A DNA stretch of 64,000 nt from JADGGM01 sp025449955. Lineage in GTDB: Bacteria; Gemmatimonadota; Gemmatimonadetes; Gemmatimonadales; Gemmatimonadaceae. Within the stretch, counting starts at the first letter, position 1; each line of letters opens with the position of its first letter. The position numbers and the translations under genes are program-made. The DNA lies in contig DATBNO010000016.1 of the NCBI GenBank assembly GCA_036554285.1, positions 62,001 to 126,000 of the forward strand, written 5' to 3'. The notes beneath the pieces were generated by a model. It made no database searches, had not been told where the DNA came from, and was given only the letters and a program-made list of their open reading frames with translations. Positions 33,686 to 42,569 of the stretch are shown one piece after another.

Positions 33686-34800
33686 GTGTCGTCAATGAAG
33701 ACGAGTGTCTTGCGGCGCAACACGACGCGCCGCAGCACGTCGTACACCGTGGGATCCAGGAGTTGCCCGACGCTTTTCGCGAGATAGTCGACCGTTTCGC
33801 GCGGCGACATCGGGTCGCGGTAGGCGCGCCGTGACGTGAGCGCGTCGAACGTGTCGGCTGCGCACAGGATCCGACCGCCGAGTGATATGGCGCTGCCCGC
33901 GAGACCGCGAGGATACCCGCTGCCGTCAACGTGCTCGTGGTGATCGTGAATGTAGTCGAGCACGACGCCGAGGTGCTGGAGCGGCGCGAGGATCTCCATG
34001 CCGATGCGCACGTGGTCCTTCACGTGCGCGAATTCCTCCGGTGTCAGCTTGCCGGGCTTGTTCAACACTTCCTCTCGAATTCCGATCTTGCCGACATCGT
34101 GCAGATGGCCCGCCATCCGAACGGCCTCGACCGTGTCCGCGTCGAGCGACATGCCATCCGCGATCGACGACGCGAGCTCGGCGACCCGCTGCGAGTGTCC
34201 GCGCAGGTAGATGCTCTTGGCTTCCATCGCGTTGATGAGCGTTTCGGCCACGCTCACCGTCAGCGAGCGCAGTGCCGCTTGCTCGTGTTCGAGCTCGCGT
34301 GTCCGAACGGCCACTTCATCGCGAATGAGATGCTCGACCCGCCGTTGCTCCAGGACTAACGTGCGCTTGTGCAGCGCGCGCTCGAGCGCACCTTCGAGCT
34401 GATTCAGCTCGACCGGTTTCACGAGGTAGTCGAACGCGCCGCCCGCCAGCGCCTCTGTTGCGGTGACCGCATCGTTGACGGCGGTGAGCATCACGACCGC
34501 GAGGTCCGGATCGTCGGCCAGCGCTTGGTGCAGCACATCGAGCCCCGTCATGCCGGGCATGCGGACATCGCACAGCATCACCGTGAAGCGCTCGCGGCCG
34601 AGCAACCGGAGCGCCGCTTGACCGGATGCGGCGTTCTCCACGTCGAAACCGCGCGAGCTCAGAAAGCGGCTGAGCGCCGTGCGAATGGAATCCTCGTCGT
34701 CCACCACCAGGAGGCGTTTGGGAAGCACCGGCACATCATCGGTGCCGTCCGCGGCTTCGGTGCTCTCCGGGACGATGGACAATGCCGACGCGAAGCGCAT
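33676..34800 (-). CDS. HD-GYP domain response regulator
   Basis: 374 aa from ATG 34800 (a GTG codon precedes it at 34803). The receiver domain (about 28-145) has DDE, the phosphorylated Asp in LCDVRMPG and the Lys in YLVKPVE. A coiled linker leads to the HD-GYP domain (about 185-360): GHLHDVGKIGI (HD pair), HV...GMEIL, and the full HHEHVDGSGYPRGL signature. Such proteins hydrolyse cyclic di-GMP under control of a histidine kinase. No kinase gene is adjacent. Confidence 0.93.
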   Translation of the reverse strand: MRFASALSIVPESTEAADGTDDVPVLPKRLLVVDDEDSIRTALSRFLSSRGFDVENAASGQAALRLLGRERFTVMLCDVRMPGMTGLDVLHQALADDPDLAVVMLTAVNDAVTATEALAGGAFDYLVKPVELNQLEGALERALHKRTLVLEQRRVEHLIRDEVAVRTRELEHEQAALRSLTVSVAETLINAMEAKSIYLRGHSQRVAELASSIADGMSLDADTVEAVRMAGHLHDVGKIGIREEVLNKPGKLTPEEFAHVKDHVRIGMEILAPLQHLGVVLDYIHDHHEHVDGSGYPRGLAGSAISLGGRILCAADTFDALTSRRAYRDPMSPRETVDYLAKSVGQLLDPTVYDVLRRVVLRRKTLVFIDDTPA

Positions 34801-35007
34801 CACGCCAACGACCGGAGGTCGGAGGCGGTGATGTGGTCCCGATTCGCTGCGAAGTTAGGCATCGGCAACGGTGGACGCGTGGGCGGGGCGAAACGGCGAG
34901 GGCTGGCGGCGCCGGCCGTCACGGCTCGAAGGAAAAACGATGGGGCCGCAAGGTGGAGACGATCTGTTTCGAAGGCGAGCAACCCTGATCGATGCATTAG
35001 CGAACTC

Positions 35008-35847
35008 TCACTCGTCCACGAACTCCACTGCGACCTCGCGATCGATCACGCCCGCCTGCACGCCGCGCGCCAACAGCTCGCGTACGGCGCGTCTTCCCGC
35101 TTCGCCGTAGTCGAGCGTCCAGTCGTTCACGTACATGCCGACGAACGTGTCGGCGCGCTGGCGGTCCAGTCCGCGCGCGTATCGCATCGCGTGATCGAGC
35201 GCGCCCGCGCGATGTTGGAGGCCGTACGCGATGCTCGCCCGCAGGTCGTGCGAGATGCGCTGTGTGAGCGCCGGGCCCAGGTCCTTGCGCACCACGTTCC
35301 CGCCTAACGGAAGCGGCAGGCCCGTCTCGCCGTACCACCATTCGCCGAGGTCGACGATGAGGTGCAGGCCGCGATCGCCGAACGTGAGCTGGCCTTCGTG
35401 GATCAAGAGACCCGCATCCACCTTGCCATCGACGACCGCGTCTTCGATCTCATCGAAGCGCGTAAAGACGGGCTCGAAGTCCTTCTCGTAGAGGCGGAGC
35501 GCGAGATACGCGCTCGTGAGCGGCCCGGGGATGGCGATGCGCAGGCCGCGCACCTGCTCGCGCGTGAGCGGCGTGCGCGCGACGAGACGCGGACCGTAGC
35601 GGTCGCCCATCGACGCGCCATGGGGCAGCAGCGCGTACCGGTCGGCGATGTGCGCGTACGCGTGAATCGAAACCGCGGTCACCTCGAGCTCGGCGCGCAG
35701 CGCGCGCTGGTTGAGCGTTTCGATGTCCTGCAGCTCGTGCACGTAGCGCACATCGCCGGTGTCGATCTTTCCCGCGGCGAGCGCGTAGAACATGAACGCG
35801 TCGTCGGAATCGGGGCTGTGGGCGACATGAATGGTGCGGACAGGCAT
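35008..35847 (-). CDS. mqnD: 1,4-dihydroxy-6-naphthoate synthase (futalosine pathway)
   Basis: 279 aa. MqnD converts cyclic dehypoxanthine futalosine to 1,4-dihydroxy-6-naphthoate in menaquinone biosynthesis. The periplasmic-binding-protein-like fold is recognisable from AHSPDSDDAFMFYALAAGKID near the N terminus, VTAVSIHAYAHI, LLPHGASMGDRYGP, IPGPLTSAYLALRLY, DAGLLIHEGQLTF and WWYGETGLPLPLGGNVVRKDLG. Length and motif order are normal. ATG 35847. No other mqn gene lies in the window, so the pathway genes are dispersed. Confidence 0.94.
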   Translation of the reverse strand: MPVRTIHVAHSPDSDDAFMFYALAAGKIDTGDVRYVHELQDIETLNQRALRAELEVTAVSIHAYAHIADRYALLPHGASMGDRYGPRLVARTPLTREQVRGLRIAIPGPLTSAYLALRLYEKDFEPVFTRFDEIEDAVVDGKVDAGLLIHEGQLTFGDRGLHLIVDLGEWWYGETGLPLPLGGNVVRKDLGPALTQRISHDLRASIAYGLQHRAGALDHAMRYARGLDRQRADTFVGMYVNDWTLDYGEAGRRAVRELLARGVQAGVIDREVAVEFVDE

Positions 35848-35895
35848 GTGCGTCGGGTGCGGGTCGGTGAAAGGAATCGGGCGACGTGCCTAACG

Positions 35896-36717
35896 TCAGC
35901 GCACGGACTTTCTGGCTTGATCGATGGCGGCCGCGATCTCGGTCTGATGGCGTTGATATTCGGGGCGATTCCGGGCCAGCTCCGCCGCCTGCGCCGCGAC
36001 TAACCGGTGCTGCATCCGTTGGGCGGTGGCCGAGTCGCCGGCGTCACGCGCCGTGGAGATGGCGAGAATGAGCCCCAGAAGGTGCGTGGAGTCTTGCGCC
36101 AGAATCGTATCCGCCTGTGCCTGCGCCACCGGCGCGGCCCCGGCCACTTCGGCGATGCGGCCCATGTCGTAACGCGAGTCGGCGTCCTGCTGCGGCAGCA
36201 TCAGGTACGCCGAGATGCCCATCTGCGCGAAGAACGCGGCGCTGTCCTTTTTGCCCTCGGAGTCGAGGCGCATGATCCGATCGTACAGGCGATCGGCGCG
36301 CTCGCGCGGCGACATCGATGAGATGTCCGGCCCGCGCACCGGCGCCGGACCGCTGCCATCGTCCGGCGGGGCAGCGCCGGCCTCCTGCGCTTGGGGCGCC
36401 GGCGCGGGTTGTCTGCCAAAGTGCTGGCCGGCGACGAGCGCAATGAGCGCCAGCAGCGCGATACCCGCGACTGCCCACGGGAGCGCGGCGTTGAATCCAC
36501 CGTGCTCGGCGGGCTGAGTTGGCTGCTCGGCGGGCATGGCGGCGCCGGCCGCAGTCCCGCAGCGATGGCAAAACTTGGCGCCGGGAGTAAGCGGCGCGCG
36601 ACAGGTAGCGCAAAGCGCGCCGGCGAGCGGCGCGCCGCAGCTGGCGCAAAACCGGCCGGTCGCGGGAGCGGCACAGCTCGGGCAGGTGACTTGATCAGTC
36701 GTCGGGGTTGTCGGCAT
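35896..36717 (-). CDS. double zinc-ribbon membrane protein with helical C-terminal domain
   Basis: 273 aa. Residues 10-60 hold four CxxC knuckles (CPSC, CASC, CATC, CHRC) forming a DZR-type double zinc ribbon. A membrane helix follows near 76-98 (LPWAVAGIALLALIALVAG), then a Pro/Ala linker and a helical region (135-270: SPRERADRLYDRIMRLDSEGKKDSAAFFAQMGISAYLML and similar), probably TPR-like. The likely topology puts the ribbons in the cytoplasm and the helices in the periplasm. The function is unknown. It is divergent from glnA. Confidence 0.8.
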   Translation of the reverse strand: MPTTPTTDQVTCPSCAAPATGRFCASCGAPLAGALCATCRAPLTPGAKFCHRCGTAAGAAMPAEQPTQPAEHGGFNAALPWAVAGIALLALIALVAGQHFGRQPAPAPQAQEAGAAPPDDGSGPAPVRGPDISSMSPRERADRLYDRIMRLDSEGKKDSAAFFAQMGISAYLMLPQQDADSRYDMGRIAEVAGAAPVAQAQADTILAQDSTHLLGLILAISTARDAGDSATAQRMQHRLVAAQAAELARNRPEYQRHQTEIAAAIDQARKSVR

Positions 36718-36880
36718 CGAAGCGTCGAATCAGCGGTTCGACCGGAATGTAGCCGCGCCCAAGGCACCGTGGCACTGCGCTGACGAACCTTGCACCGCCC
36801 CCGTAGGTCCCCCGACATTCATGGCTCGTGGCGGCGCTCCATCCGGGCGATCCGCCTGCTCCACGACCAGAGGACGTGAC

Positions 36881-38245
36881 GTGCCGACGAAGAATCGATC
36901 GATCGTTCCCGATACGGCAGGCGCCACCAAGAAGGACATCCTCGAGCTGACGCGCGCGCACGACGTGCGTTTTCTGCGCCTGCAGTTCACGGACATCCTC
37001 GGCGTCAACAAGAATGTCGAGGTGCCGGCGTCGCAGTTCGACAAGGCGCTCGACGCGAACATCATGTTCGACGGTTCATCGATCGAGGGGTTCGTGCGCA
37101 TCGAAGAGTCGGACATGCTGCTCGCCCCGGATCTGAGCACGTTCCGCGTGTTCCCCTGGGGCGACGAACACAATCGTGTGGCGCGTCTCATCTGCGACAT
37201 CACGCTGCCTAACGGAACGCCGTTCGCGGGCGATCCGCGCGCGGTGCTCAAGAAGCAGATCGAGCGCGCGCGCACGATGGGCTACACGATGAACGCCGGC
37301 ATGGAAGCCGAGTTTTTCATGTTCAAGCAGCCGACCGTCGGCGGTCCGACCACGGAGACGCACGATGTCGGCGGCTACTTCGATCTCGCCCCCGTGGACC
37401 TCGGCGAAGATGCGCGGCGCATGATCGTGGACTTGCTGGAGCAGATGGGATTCGAGGTGGAAGCCGCCCACCACGAAGTGGCGCACGGACAGCACGAGAT
37501 CGATTTCCGCTATGCCGACGCGCTCACGACCGCGGACAACATCGCCACGTTCCGGTTCGTGGTGAAGTACGTGGCACATCAAGTGGGGTTGGTCGCGTCG
37601 TTCATGCCCAAGCCGATCTTCGGACAGAACGGCAGCGGAATGCACACGCACCAATCCTTGTTCAAGGGGAGCGAGAACGCGTTCTGGGACAAGGCCGCGC
37701 AGTGGGAGCTGAGCCAGGTCGCGCTGCACTACATCGGCGGACTGCTGCAGCATGCGCGCGGCTTCAGCGCGATCACCAATCCGTTAGTCAATTCGTACAA
37801 GCGGCTCGTGCCCGGCTACGAAGCGCCGGTGAACGTGGCGTGGTCCATGCGCAACCGCTCGCCGCTCATCCGGATCCCCGATCGTCGCGGTTCCGGCACG
37901 CGGGTGGAATTGCGGATGCCCGATCCGTCGGCGAACCCGTATCTCGCGTTGACGGTGATGCTGGCCGCCGGTCTCGATGGCATCGAGTCGGGCGCGGACT
38001 ACCGCGAGCCGGTCGACGTCAACATCTGGGAGATGTCGTTCCGCGAGAAGCGGCGGCTGCGGATCGACGACCTGCCGCACGATCTGAACGAGGCGTGCGA
38101 CGAGCTGGAAAAGGACAAGGTGATCGCCGCTGCGTTAGGCACGCACATCACCGATCATTTTCTGGACGCCAAGCGGCAGGAGTGGCGCGAGTACATCACG
38201 CAGGTGAGCGCGTGGGAGCTCGAGCACTACCTCGAGAAGTACTGA
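36881..38245 (+). CDS. glnA: type I glutamine synthetase
   Basis: 454 aa from GTG 36881, which is preceded by CAGAGGA; an in-frame ATG at 36821 lacks a ribosome site. It makes glutamine from glutamate, ammonia and ATP. GSI signatures are intact: MFDGSSIEGFVRIEESDM, metal ligands in EAEFF and HHEVAHGQHEIDF, KPIFGQNGSGMHTHQSL, NSYKRLVPGYEAPVN and RIPDRRGSGTRVELRMPDPSANPYLA. I see no adenylylation-site Tyr loop; length and features fit the GSI-alpha (Bacillus-like) group. The window also carries a GSIII gene. Confidence 0.94.
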   Translation: MPTKNRSIVPDTAGATKKDILELTRAHDVRFLRLQFTDILGVNKNVEVPASQFDKALDANIMFDGSSIEGFVRIEESDMLLAPDLSTFRVFPWGDEHNRVARLICDITLPNGTPFAGDPRAVLKKQIERARTMGYTMNAGMEAEFFMFKQPTVGGPTTETHDVGGYFDLAPVDLGEDARRMIVDLLEQMGFEVEAAHHEVAHGQHEIDFRYADALTTADNIATFRFVVKYVAHQVGLVASFMPKPIFGQNGSGMHTHQSLFKGSENAFWDKAAQWELSQVALHYIGGLLQHARGFSAITNPLVNSYKRLVPGYEAPVNVAWSMRNRSPLIRIPDRRGSGTRVELRMPDPSANPYLALTVMLAAGLDGIESGADYREPVDVNIWEMSFREKRRLRIDDLPHDLNEACDELEKDKVIAAALGTHITDHFLDAKRQEWREYITQVSAWELEHYLEKY

Positions 38246-38257
38246 TCCGAACGCGCA

Positions 38258-38290
38258 ATCCGGGCCGCCCCGCCTGGGGACGGCCCGGAT
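38258..38290. terminator. bidirectional terminator after glnA
   Basis: Ten-bp perfect arms (ATCCGGGCCG, 38258-38267; complement 38281-38290) with an inner CCCC/GGGG pairing around GCCT. It lies between the stop codons of glnA and the converging TPR lipoprotein gene. The downstream flank contains another GCCTAAC motif. Confidence 0.75.
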
Positions 38291-38303
38291 CGTTGGCCTA
38301 ACG

Positions 38304-39248
38304 CTACGGCCGCTTGACCGAATCCGGCGCCGGCTCGGTGACCGCCACCTTCCGCGTCGTCCGCCAGCCCTCGATCTGCTCGGCGAACGTGTCGCCGAGC
38401 GACGCGACCGTCACCGAATCGATACCCGGCTGGTCGCTGTGCCCGTCGAGGCGCGCCAGGCTGACGCGGGCCTTGTCGTACGTCGAGTCGATGGTCAGCG
38501 CCGCCTGATACGCCTGGCTCGCGAGCGTCGTGTGCCCCGTGCGCTCGAGCGCCAGCCCGAGATTGTTCTCGAAGGTCGCGACGCTGTCGTTCAGCTGCAC
38601 CGCGCGCGCCAACGGACCCAGCGCCTCGTCGAAGCGCCCCGCGCTCAACAACAGCAGGCCCATGTTGTTCATCGACCAGGCGTCCTGGGGATCGAGCGAC
38701 AGCGCGGTACGGTATGCGCCTAACGCATCGTCCAGGTGCCCGGCCCTGGCATCGACGCGGCCCAGCACCCGCCATGCGTCGACGGTGCTCGAGTCGATGG
38801 CCAGCGCGTCACCGACACGCGCGCGTGCATCGGCCACACGTCCCTGGTCGAGCAGCACACGGCTCGCGTTCACCAGACTCTTCACGTTCTTGGGATCGAG
38901 CTGGATCGCCGACTCGAACGCGGTGTCGGCACGATCGAGCTGGCCGCTCTTCCAGGCCGACAACCCGAGCATGTAGAACCCCCACGCATTTTTCGGACGC
39001 CGCTTGGTATACGCATCGAACATGTCCGTCGCCGTCGCGTACTGACGCGCGCGGAACGCGGAGTCGGCGGTTTCGTACGACACGTTAGGCGGCACCGCGG
39101 GCAGGGTCGGCGTTTCCGGGGGGACCGGCGTGGGCGTCGCGGCGCTCACCGCCGCCGCTTTGGCCGGCGTGTGATCGGGTGAACCGCCGCACGCGGCGAA
39201 GGTGAGCGCGGATGCGGCGACAGCGAGGTGAATCCGAGGGCGAAGCAT
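38304..39248 (-). CDS. TPR-repeat lipoprotein
   Basis: 314 aa. ATG 39248 is preceded by CGGAGGCCC and opens a lipoprotein signal, MLRPRIHLAVAASALTFAACGG; the longer open frame upstream is spurious. After an Ala/Pro/Thr linker come at least five TPR units (AWGFYMLGLSAWKSGQLDRADTAFESAIQLDP and similar), each about 34 residues, followed by a C-terminal helix (LGDTFAEQIEGWRTTRKVAV). It is probably a periplasm-facing scaffold. A sigma-54-like element and paired palindromes lie upstream, next to an NtrC-type activator gene. Confidence 0.88.
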   Translation of the reverse strand: MLRPRIHLAVAASALTFAACGGSPDHTPAKAAAVSAATPTPVPPETPTLPAVPPNVSYETADSAFRARQYATATDMFDAYTKRRPKNAWGFYMLGLSAWKSGQLDRADTAFESAIQLDPKNVKSLVNASRVLLDQGRVADARARVGDALAIDSSTVDAWRVLGRVDARAGHLDDALGAYRTALSLDPQDAWSMNNMGLLLLSAGRFDEALGPLARAVQLNDSVATFENNLGLALERTGHTTLASQAYQAALTIDSTYDKARVSLARLDGHSDQPGIDSVTVASLGDTFAEQIEGWRTTRKVAVTEPAPDSVKRP

Positions 39249-39315
39249 GATGGGCCTCCGTGAGTAAATCGGCGCTTGGGCGCCGAACCGAGGTGATGTC
39301 TCGGCCTCATGGAAT

Positions 39316-39331
39316 GGCAAGCGCGCGGCCC
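39316..39331 (-). promoter_or_regulatory. candidate sigma-54 (-24/-12) promoter for the TPR lipoprotein gene
   Basis: On the minus strand GGGCCG-N5-TTGCC preserves the invariant GG and GC dinucleotides at the required 10-base spacing and a full TTGC element. It is about 70 bases upstream of ATG 39248. Together with upstream palindromes and the neighbouring NtrC-type gene it forms a typical sigma-54 layout. The -24 half deviates from TGGCAC at three positions. Confidence 0.5.
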
Positions 39332-39418
39332 GGTCGCGGGCCGCGTCGCCGCCGTGACGGAACGTGGCCCCCGGCTTTCGGTTAGGCGACGATGTCCGGA
39401 TGCCCGCCCATGCGCGTC

Positions 39419-39468
39419 GTGTCCGGGCGGACACGAGAAAGGCACCGTCACCGTGTCCGACTGGACAC
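39419..39468 (-). promoter_or_regulatory. paired activator-binding palindromes (UAS)
   Basis: Two perfect palindromes with identical arms, GTGTCC-N4-GGACAC, lie at 39419-39434 and 39453-39468, 34 bp centre to centre (about three helical turns). They sit 110-155 bp upstream of the transcription start expected from the sigma-54-like element, the normal distance for an enhancer. They start 22 bases beyond the stop codon of the NtrC-type regulator gene. Confidence 0.65.
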
Positions 39469-39489
39469 GCGCCCGCCTGGCGACCGGCG

Positions 39490-40854
39490 TCAGTCCCGGG
39501 AGATGCGGTGACGCCGCATGATCTTGAGCAGGCTCGCGTGATCGGCGAGTCCCAGATCCTGCGCGGTACGGGTGATGTGCCACTCGTGCCGTTCCAACGC
39601 GGCCACGATGATCTGCCGCTCCGCCTCCGCCTTGAGCTCCACGAAGGTCTTCGCGCCGCCTGCGCCCGACGGCGCGCGTCCGACGGCCTCATCGCGAATC
39701 TCGGACGGCACGTGCTCGCTGCCGATCACGTCGCCATCGGACGCGATGATCATTCGCTCGACCGCGTTTCGCAGCTCGCGCACGTTGTTGAGATGCCAAT
39801 CGTACGCCATGAGGACGCCGAGTGCCTCCGGCGACACACGCTTCACGCGAAAGCCGAATCGCTCGCACGTGACCGACAGGAGATGCGCCACCAGCTCGGG
39901 GACGTCCGACAATCGATCCCGCAGGGGCGGGACGTGCAGCGTGTGCACGTTGATGCGAAAGAACAGATCACGGCGGAACCGTCCCTCCCGCGCTTCGACG
40001 TCGAGATCGCGATTGGTGGCGGCGATGACGCGCGCCGGAACCGGTACGGGACGGTTGCTGCCTAACCGCGTAACCGTGCGCTCCTCGAGCACGCGCAGGA
40101 GCTTGGCCTGCGCCGGCGCCGACAGCTCGCCGATCTCGTCCAGAAACAATGTTCCGCGGCCGGCGGACTCGAACGCTCCCTTCCGCGTCGTCGCCGCGCC
40201 CGTGAACGCGCCGCGTTCGTGGCCGAACAACTCGCTTTCCACCAGCTGCTCGGGCAACGACGCGCAGTTGACCGCCACGAACGGCTCCCGCGCGCCCGCG
40301 CTCAAGCGATGCACATCGCGCGCGACCAACTCCTTGCCCGACCCGCTGTCGCCCAGGATCAGGACCGCACTCGGCACGGGCGCCACACGGGCGATCGCGT
40401 CCTTGAGCGCGCGCATGGCGGGGCTCGCGCCTAACAGCGCGCTCTCGTCTGCCGCGTAGCGCCGCAGCACCGCGACCTCGTCCAGAATGCGGCGCCGCTC
40501 GACGGCGTTCTCGATCTCCCGCACCACACGCTCGACCGGTTCGGCTTTGTCGATGAACGAGTACGCGCCTTCTTTGATCGCGTGCACGCAGCGATCGAAG
40601 TTGCCCGTTCCCGTGTACACGATCACCGGTGTTTCGATGGACCGCCCGCGCATCGCGCGCAACACTCCGAATCCATCCAGGCCCGGCATCTCGAGGTCGA
40701 GCACCACGCAGTCGACGGACTCGGTTGCCATGGTTTCGAGCGCGAGCGCGCCGGATGCGACGGTGAGCACGTCGTAGCCGCCCAGGCGCCGCAGGTCGTA
40801 GGCGTATTGCTCGGCGAGCGGCGCGTTGTCGTCACACAACAGAATCGTGGTCAT
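39490..40854 (-). CDS. sigma-54-dependent response regulator (NtrC family)
   Basis: 454 aa. The receiver domain (1-120) has DD near residues 8-9, phospho-Asp in VVLDLEMPG and Lys in FIDKAEP. The AAA+ domain (about 140-370) has Walker A LILGDSGSGKE, the sigma-54-contact loop GAFTGA in ELFGHERGAFTGA, LFLDEIGEL as Walker B, and the R-finger region RFRRDLFFRINV. The C-terminal Fis-type HTH is EWHITRTAQDLGLADHASLLKIMRRH. The start overlaps the kinase stop codon (ATGA), so it is coupled to its cognate kinase. The likely target is the adjacent promoter carrying GTGTCC palindromes. Confidence 0.95.
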   Translation of the reverse strand: MTTILLCDDNAPLAEQYAYDLRRLGGYDVLTVASGALALETMATESVDCVVLDLEMPGLDGFGVLRAMRGRSIETPVIVYTGTGNFDRCVHAIKEGAYSFIDKAEPVERVVREIENAVERRRILDEVAVLRRYAADESALLGASPAMRALKDAIARVAPVPSAVLILGDSGSGKELVARDVHRLSAGAREPFVAVNCASLPEQLVESELFGHERGAFTGAATTRKGAFESAGRGTLFLDEIGELSAPAQAKLLRVLEERTVTRLGSNRPVPVPARVIAATNRDLDVEAREGRFRRDLFFRINVHTLHVPPLRDRLSDVPELVAHLLSVTCERFGFRVKRVSPEALGVLMAYDWHLNNVRELRNAVERMIIASDGDVIGSEHVPSEIRDEAVGRAPSGAGGAKTFVELKAEAERQIIVAALERHEWHITRTAQDLGLADHASLLKIMRRHRISRD

Positions 40855-42569
40855 GATGTCTCGGTGGACCGGGAGGCATCCGATCGTGGATCGTTAGGCG
40901 GCAATGCCACCATCACGCGGGTGCCGGCGCCCGGCTCCGTCTCCACGCGCAGATTGCCGCCCAGGTCGGCGACGAACCGGCGCACGATCGAGAGGCCGAG
41001 TCCGGTGCCGCCGTCCTTGGTCGTGTAGAAGTCATCGAACGCGCGATTCAGCTGATCGCGCGTCATGCCACTGCCCGTGTCGGCCACTGTGATCTCTGCT
41101 CCGCCGCCGGCCACGGCCGCCGTCTTGATCGTGACGGTGCCGCCGCGGCCGTCGAGCGCGTCGCACGCGTTGGTCACGAGGTTCTCGAGGATGCGTCGCA
41201 GCACGAGCACGTCGGCCTGCACCGGAGGCAGTCCCTCCGCCAGGTCGAGCACGAGCGCGGCCGAGCGCGGCGGCACTGCGTTAGACGCAACGGCTCGCGC
41301 GACCGCGTTCGCATCGCACGGCGCCACGTCCATGCGCGGCGAGAGACGGGCGTAGTGTCGGGCCAGCGTGTCCAGGTACTCCACGCTCGCATCGAGTGTG
41401 GCGCGACGCTCCGCAAACACCTTGGCCAGCCGGTCCGGCTCATCGCGTTCGACTTGCGCGAGATGCCGGAGCACGTGGCGGATGGGCGCGAGTCCGTTCT
41501 TCACATCGTGATTGACCTGGCGCGCCAGGTCACCCACCGCCGCGCGACGCTCGGCGTCCCGCTCACGCGCCGCGCTGGCGCGCACGCGGCGGGTCATCGC
41601 GCCTAACAGACGCGACAGCGCGCCGATCTCATCGTCGCGGCCGCCGCCGAAGTCGACGTCCAAGCGGTCGAGGTCGACGTGCGAGGTCTGTTCGGCGAGC
41701 TCGCGGAGCGGCCGGCTCACGCGGGTGGCGAGCCACGCGGACGCCGCGAGCGCCGCCGATGCCGTCACGACGATCGCCGCGAGGAACCACACGTCCACGC
41801 TGCGTCGCAGCGCGTCGAGCGCTGCCGTCGACCGAGACAGGATGAGCGAGGCCGCTTGCACGCGGCGCGCACCCGCTGCGGCGCCGCCGATGTACGCCAC
41901 GCTCTGACGCGACACCGGTGCGTCCGCCCCGGCATCCACGGAACCGACGCGCACACTGTCGCCGTCCGGGAGCGCCAGGTCCACCGAAAAGTCACCGCCC
42001 GGTGCCAGCCGCGCCAAGAACGCCGAGTCCACGAGATCGCCGCCCACGAGCGTGAACCCGCGGCCGGCGATTCGCACCGAATCCACGCGCGCGAGCACGA
42101 GCACCGGCCCGTCGGGTGTTCGCGCGTGCACGAGCGCCGCGCCGCGCGCGGATCCGAGAAGCGCCGGCAAATCCGGCTCGAGGCGGTCGTACTCGTTCCG
42201 GAAATGGCCCGAGCTCACGATACGGCCCGATGCGTCCTGGATCTGCAGCATGGCGAGTCCCGTTAGGCGCATGTCCTCGCCCGCCAGGTCGAGCACGTAC
42301 CCGCGCTGGGATGCGTCGCCCTGGGTGACGGCGAGGCGGAAGCGATTGTCGTCGCCTAACGCAGCGGCGAGCGACGCCAGGCGGCCGCCGATCGCCGTGC
42401 TGCGCCGTGCGAGGTCCGCGGTGGCGACCGCGGCCAGTGCGGCCGCACGGCGGTCGTCCTGCGCCGTGAGGCGGCGGTCCACCTCGCGACGCACGCCGGC
42501 CGCGATCACGACCAGCGGCGCGATGGCGACCACGCCGAACGCGATCATGAGCCGCGTGCGGAACGTCAT
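40851..42569 (-). CDS. membrane sensor histidine kinase (NtrY/NtrB-like)
   Basis: 572 aa. ATG 42569 overlaps the upstream lipoprotein stop as ATGA; a longer open frame exists upstream and is rejected. Domains: TM1 (8-25), large extracytoplasmic sensor region (30-270) with a Cache-like pattern, TM2 (about 272-292, FLAAIVVTASAALAASAWLA), HAMP (293-350), H-box NHDVKNGLAPIRHVL, and HATPase_c with N box (ENLVTNACDAL), DTGSGM and GGTGLGLSIV. The NHDVKN box is typical of NtrB/NtrY kinases. Signals may come through the co-encoded lipoprotein. Confidence 0.93.
   Translation of the reverse strand: MTFRTRLMIAFGVVAIAPLVVIAAGVRREVDRRLTAQDDRRAAALAAVATADLARRSTAIGGRLASLAAALGDDNRFRLAVTQGDASQRGYVLDLAGEDMRLTGLAMLQIQDASGRIVSSGHFRNEYDRLEPDLPALLGSARGAALVHARTPDGPVLVLARVDSVRIAGRGFTLVGGDLVDSAFLARLAPGGDFSVDLALPDGDSVRVGSVDAGADAPVSRQSVAYIGGAAAGARRVQAASLILSRSTAALDALRRSVDVWFLAAIVVTASAALAASAWLATRVSRPLRELAEQTSHVDLDRLDVDFGGGRDDEIGALSRLLGAMTRRVRASAARERDAERRAAVGDLARQVNHDVKNGLAPIRHVLRHLAQVERDEPDRLAKVFAERRATLDASVEYLDTLARHYARLSPRMDVAPCDANAVARAVASNAVPPRSAALVLDLAEGLPPVQADVLVLRRILENLVTNACDALDGRGGTVTIKTAAVAGGGAEITVADTGSGMTRDQLNRAFDDFYTTKDGGTGLGLSIVRRFVADLGGNLRVETEPGAGTRVMVALPPNDPRSDASRSTETS

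Noticed and set aside
34801..35007. Possible cyclic-di-GMP riboswitch near the HD-GYP gene
   Set aside because: The conserved core of the known classes could not be found, and the region lies on the wrong side for control of a visible target.
36770..36795. Possible sigma-54 promoter upstream of glnA (TGGCAC near 36771)
   Set aside because: At the required spacing the -12 position reads TGAC instead of TTGC, so the essential GC is missing; a later TTGCA has the wrong spacing.
39249..39692. Upstream extension of the TPR lipoprotein frame
   Set aside because: The lipoprotein signal starts at 39248 with a good ribosome site; the upstream part overlaps regulatory palindromes and the NtrC gene.
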